Part shown: positions 4,036 through 5,939 of the stretch, piece by piece
Numbering within the stretch: position 1 is the first letter of the stretch
Layout of the letters: the number at the start of each line of letters is the position of its first letter
From: Syntrophobacterales bacterium
GTDB lineage: Bacteria; Desulfobacterota; Syntrophobacteria; BM002
Assembly: GCA_030613915.1 (NCBI GenBank)
Contig: JAUWKY010000166.1
Span: forward strand, 1 to 5,939
Direction of reading: 5' to 3'
Length of the DNA stretch: 5,939 nucleotides
The notes under the pieces: model-generated
What the model saw: only the letters and a program-made list of their open reading frames with translations
What the model was told of the DNA's origin: nothing
Database searches by the model: none
Program-made: the position numbers and the translations under genes

Positions 4036-5939
4036 CAGGCGTCGATCTCGCGGACGAATACAGCGTTTTCTTGGATGAAGGCGTAACGCTTGGCCGGTTC
4101 CCGGCCAAGCAGGGTATCGAAGGCTTCGTTGGTGCGGGCGGCATCCTCAACAGTCACCTGCAGAGCCGTCCGGCTTTTAGGATCCATAGTTGTCTTTTTG
4201 AGCTCCGCCGCATTCATCTCCCCAAGACCTTTAAATCGTTGAATTGAGATAGTATTGGCGGAATAACGTTGCAGCAGTTTATCCTTGTCTGCCTCCCGGT
4301 ATACATAGCGGACACTATTTTTTTTCTTTTCCCTGATCCGAATCCGGTACAGGGGCGGCTGGGCCAAGTAAATGTGCCCCTTTTCTATCAGTTGCGGCAT
4401 GTAGCGGTAGAAAAAGGTGAGCAGCAGGGTGGATATGTGAAAGCCATCAACATCAGCATCACAATTTACGAAGATCTTGCCGTAGCGCAACCTGCTGTAG
4501 TCGAATTGGTCGCCGAATCCTGTTCCTATGCAACGGCTAAGATCTTGTATTTCCTTGTTGTTTCTTATCTTATCTGCGCTGGCCTGCTCCACATTTAGAA
4601 TCTTGCCCCTCAGGGGCAGAATCGCCTGAAAGCGGCGGTCCCGAGCCTGTTTGCTGGAGCCCCCAGCCGAGTCGCCCTCTACAATGAATAATTCGGTCTC
4701 CTTCACTCGGTTTGAGGTGCAATCAGCCAGCTTGCCCGGTAAGGTAAGACGCCTGGTAGCGCTTTTTCGCCTGACACTTTGGCGGGCCTGACGGGAAGCC
4801 TCTCTGGCCTGAGCTGCCAATACTACCCGCTCAACTATGGCTTCAGCAGCGGTGCGATTGTGGAAAAGGTAGTTTTCGAAAGCATCCTTGACCACCGTCT
4901 CCACTTGCGGTTGTATATCCGAGTTGAGTCTCTCTTTAGTCTGTCCCTGGAATTCCAGGTTACCGGAGATAAAGACACTGAGAACCGCTACCAGCCCTTC
5001 CCGAACATCTTCCCCGGTGATTCCCTTCATCTTCTTGAACTGATTGTTTTGCCGTGACATGTACTCACGAACCGCCCGCGTTAGCCCATGCCGGAAACCG
5101 TTCTCATGGGAGCCACCGCCGCTGGTATACACGGAGTTGGCATAGGAATAAAGGGCCCGGTCAGCGGTGGTGGTCCACCACAGGACCATTTCTAACCGGA
5201 GGTCATTGTCGTAGTCGAAATAGAAGGGTGCCTCGGTCACAATCTCCTTTCCCCGAACCAGATCTTCTATATAATTTCTGATGCCCTCCTCAAAATAAAA
5301 GCTGTCTACGGTGTCGTTGATCTGGTCATCCACGATAATGGTCAAACCTCGAGTGAGAAAAGCTTTGGCCTTGGCCTGTTCCTTGATAGTCTTGGGATTG
5401 AAAACAACATCTTTGAAGATGTCAGGATCCGGTCGGAACATCACTGTTGTGCCATGTTTTGTGGTGGGACCGAGATCTTCCAATATGCTCTTCCGCTTCC
5501 CTCGGGCAAAATTCTGCTGCCATTCAACCCCGTCACGCCTGGAGGTGACTTGCATAAATTCACTCAGGGCATTGACAACTGAGATGCCAACCCCATGGAG
5601 CCCACCGGAGACCTTGTAGCTCTTCGTTGAAAACTTGCCCCCAGAGTGCAGGGAGGTCATAATGGTTTCCAGCGTGTTTTTCCGCGACTGGCGATGTTTG
5701 TCTGTGGGGATACCCCTGCCGTTGTCCGTGACAGTTATGCTGTTGTCAGCGCCGATTGCTATGTGGATTCGGTCGCAATAGCCATTAAGGGCTTCGTCAA
5801 CTGCATTGTCCAGGGCCTCAGTAAAGAGACGGTGCAGACCGGTGCTGGAGGTATTACCGATAAACATTCCCGGTCGCAGTCGCACCGGTGCCAGCCCTTT
5901 GAGTACCTGGATGTCTCTGCCGGTGTAGGTTGTTGTCAT
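4035..5939 (-). CDS. parE: DNA topoisomerase IV subunit B (ParE)
   Basis: This is the ATPase subunit of the type IIA topoisomerase that unlinks daughter chromosomes; it works as an A2B2 complex with ParC, which is not in the window. The 634-residue length fits ParE (about 630 in E. coli) rather than long proteobacterial GyrB (about 800). GHKL ATPase motifs are intact: Glu41 and Asn45 in EALDNAVDEA, Asp72 in TDNGRGIP, and the ATP lid SGGLHGVGIS (111-120). The transducer has the QTK loop (333-335). The TOPRIM domain has EGDSAGG (421-427) and the metal triad Asp494/Asp496/Asp498 in CDADVDGFHI, followed by QRFKGLGEM (567-575). KQARDR (430-435), QTKERLNS and the N-terminal MT-TY pattern favour ParE over GyrB. 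The ATG is the last three bases of the window and agrees with the family N-terminus, but its ribosome binding site and promoter are outside. A short GyrB remains a minor alternative. Confidence 0.92.
   Translation of the reverse strand: MTTTYTGRDIQVLKGLAPVRLRPGMFIGNTSSTGLHRLFTEALDNAVDEALNGYCDRIHIAIGADNSITVTDNGRGIPTDKHRQSRKNTLETIMTSLHSGGKFSTKSYKVSGGLHGVGISVVNALSEFMQVTSRRDGVEWQQNFARGKRKSILEDLGPTTKHGTTVMFRPDPDIFKDVVFNPKTIKEQAKAKAFLTRGLTIIVDDQINDTVDSFYFEEGIRNYIEDLVRGKEIVTEAPFYFDYDNDLRLEMVLWWTTTADRALYSYANSVYTSGGGSHENGFRHGLTRAVREYMSRQNNQFKKMKGITGEDVREGLVAVLSVFISGNLEFQGQTKERLNSDIQPQVETVVKDAFENYLFHNRTAAEAIVERVVLAAQAREASRQARQSVRRKSATRRLTLPGKLADCTSNRVKETELFIVEGDSAGGSSKQARDRRFQAILPLRGKILNVEQASADKIRNNKEIQDLSRCIGTGFGDQFDYSRLRYGKIFVNCDADVDGFHISTLLLTFFYRYMPQLIEKGHIYLAQPPLYRIRIREKKKNSVRYVYREADKDKLLQRYSANTISIQRFKGLGEMNAAELKKTTMDPKSRTALQVTVEDAARTNEAFDTLLGREPAKRYAFIQENAVFVREIDA

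Noticed and set aside
4269..5619. Several plus-strand open frames of 75-109 residues
   Set aside because: All lie antisense within parE, whose reading frame carries every expected motif.

Overview
The window looks like ordinary bacterial chromosome, most likely from a Desulfobacterota (deltaproteobacterial) or similar Gram-negative anaerobe. That placement is an inference from three things: the gene types (a 3-hydroxyacyl-CoA dehydrogenase, a CBS-ACT regulator, RlmD, ParE), moderate base composition, and several families of short intergenic inverted and heptameric repeats of a kind I associate with that group. No RNA gene, CRISPR array, integrase or transposase was seen, and nothing amounts to a new multi-gene system.

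Layout, left to right. (a) 1-143, minus strand: the first 47 codons of an NAD-dependent 3-hydroxyacyl-CoA dehydrogenase, cut by the window edge. (b) 176-395: a non-coding repeat element with imperfect terminal inverted repeats and three internal hairpins. (c) 458-1111, plus strand: a two-CBS-plus-ACT protein of the AcuB type. (d) 1282-1809, plus strand: an uncharacterised 175-residue protein with a faint GNAT acetyltransferase signature and an acidic tail. It ends tail-to-tail with (e) 1804-2025, minus strand: a 73-residue cysteine-rich, probably metal-binding protein with a strong ribosome binding site. (f) 2026-2519: a 494-base non-coding stretch with a possible promoter (2292-2320), an inverted-repeat element (2350-2460) and a GCTGANN heptamer array that runs into (g) 2520-3938, plus strand: RlmD, the 23S rRNA m5U methyltransferase. 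(h) 3939-4034: a 96-base convergent gap with two further heptamer arrays in opposite orientation and a small hairpin. (i) 4035-5939, minus strand: a complete topoisomerase IV subunit B (ParE) whose ATG is the last three bases of the window.

The genes do not form one pathway. Plus-strand genes c and d could be co-transcribed (170-base gap), but b separates them from the divergent dehydrogenase. rlmD and parE are convergent housekeeping genes. The points most worth a second look are the period-7 arrays around rlmD, the repeat element with a doubled right end, the small Cys-rich protein and the shared TCATGA stop between d and e.
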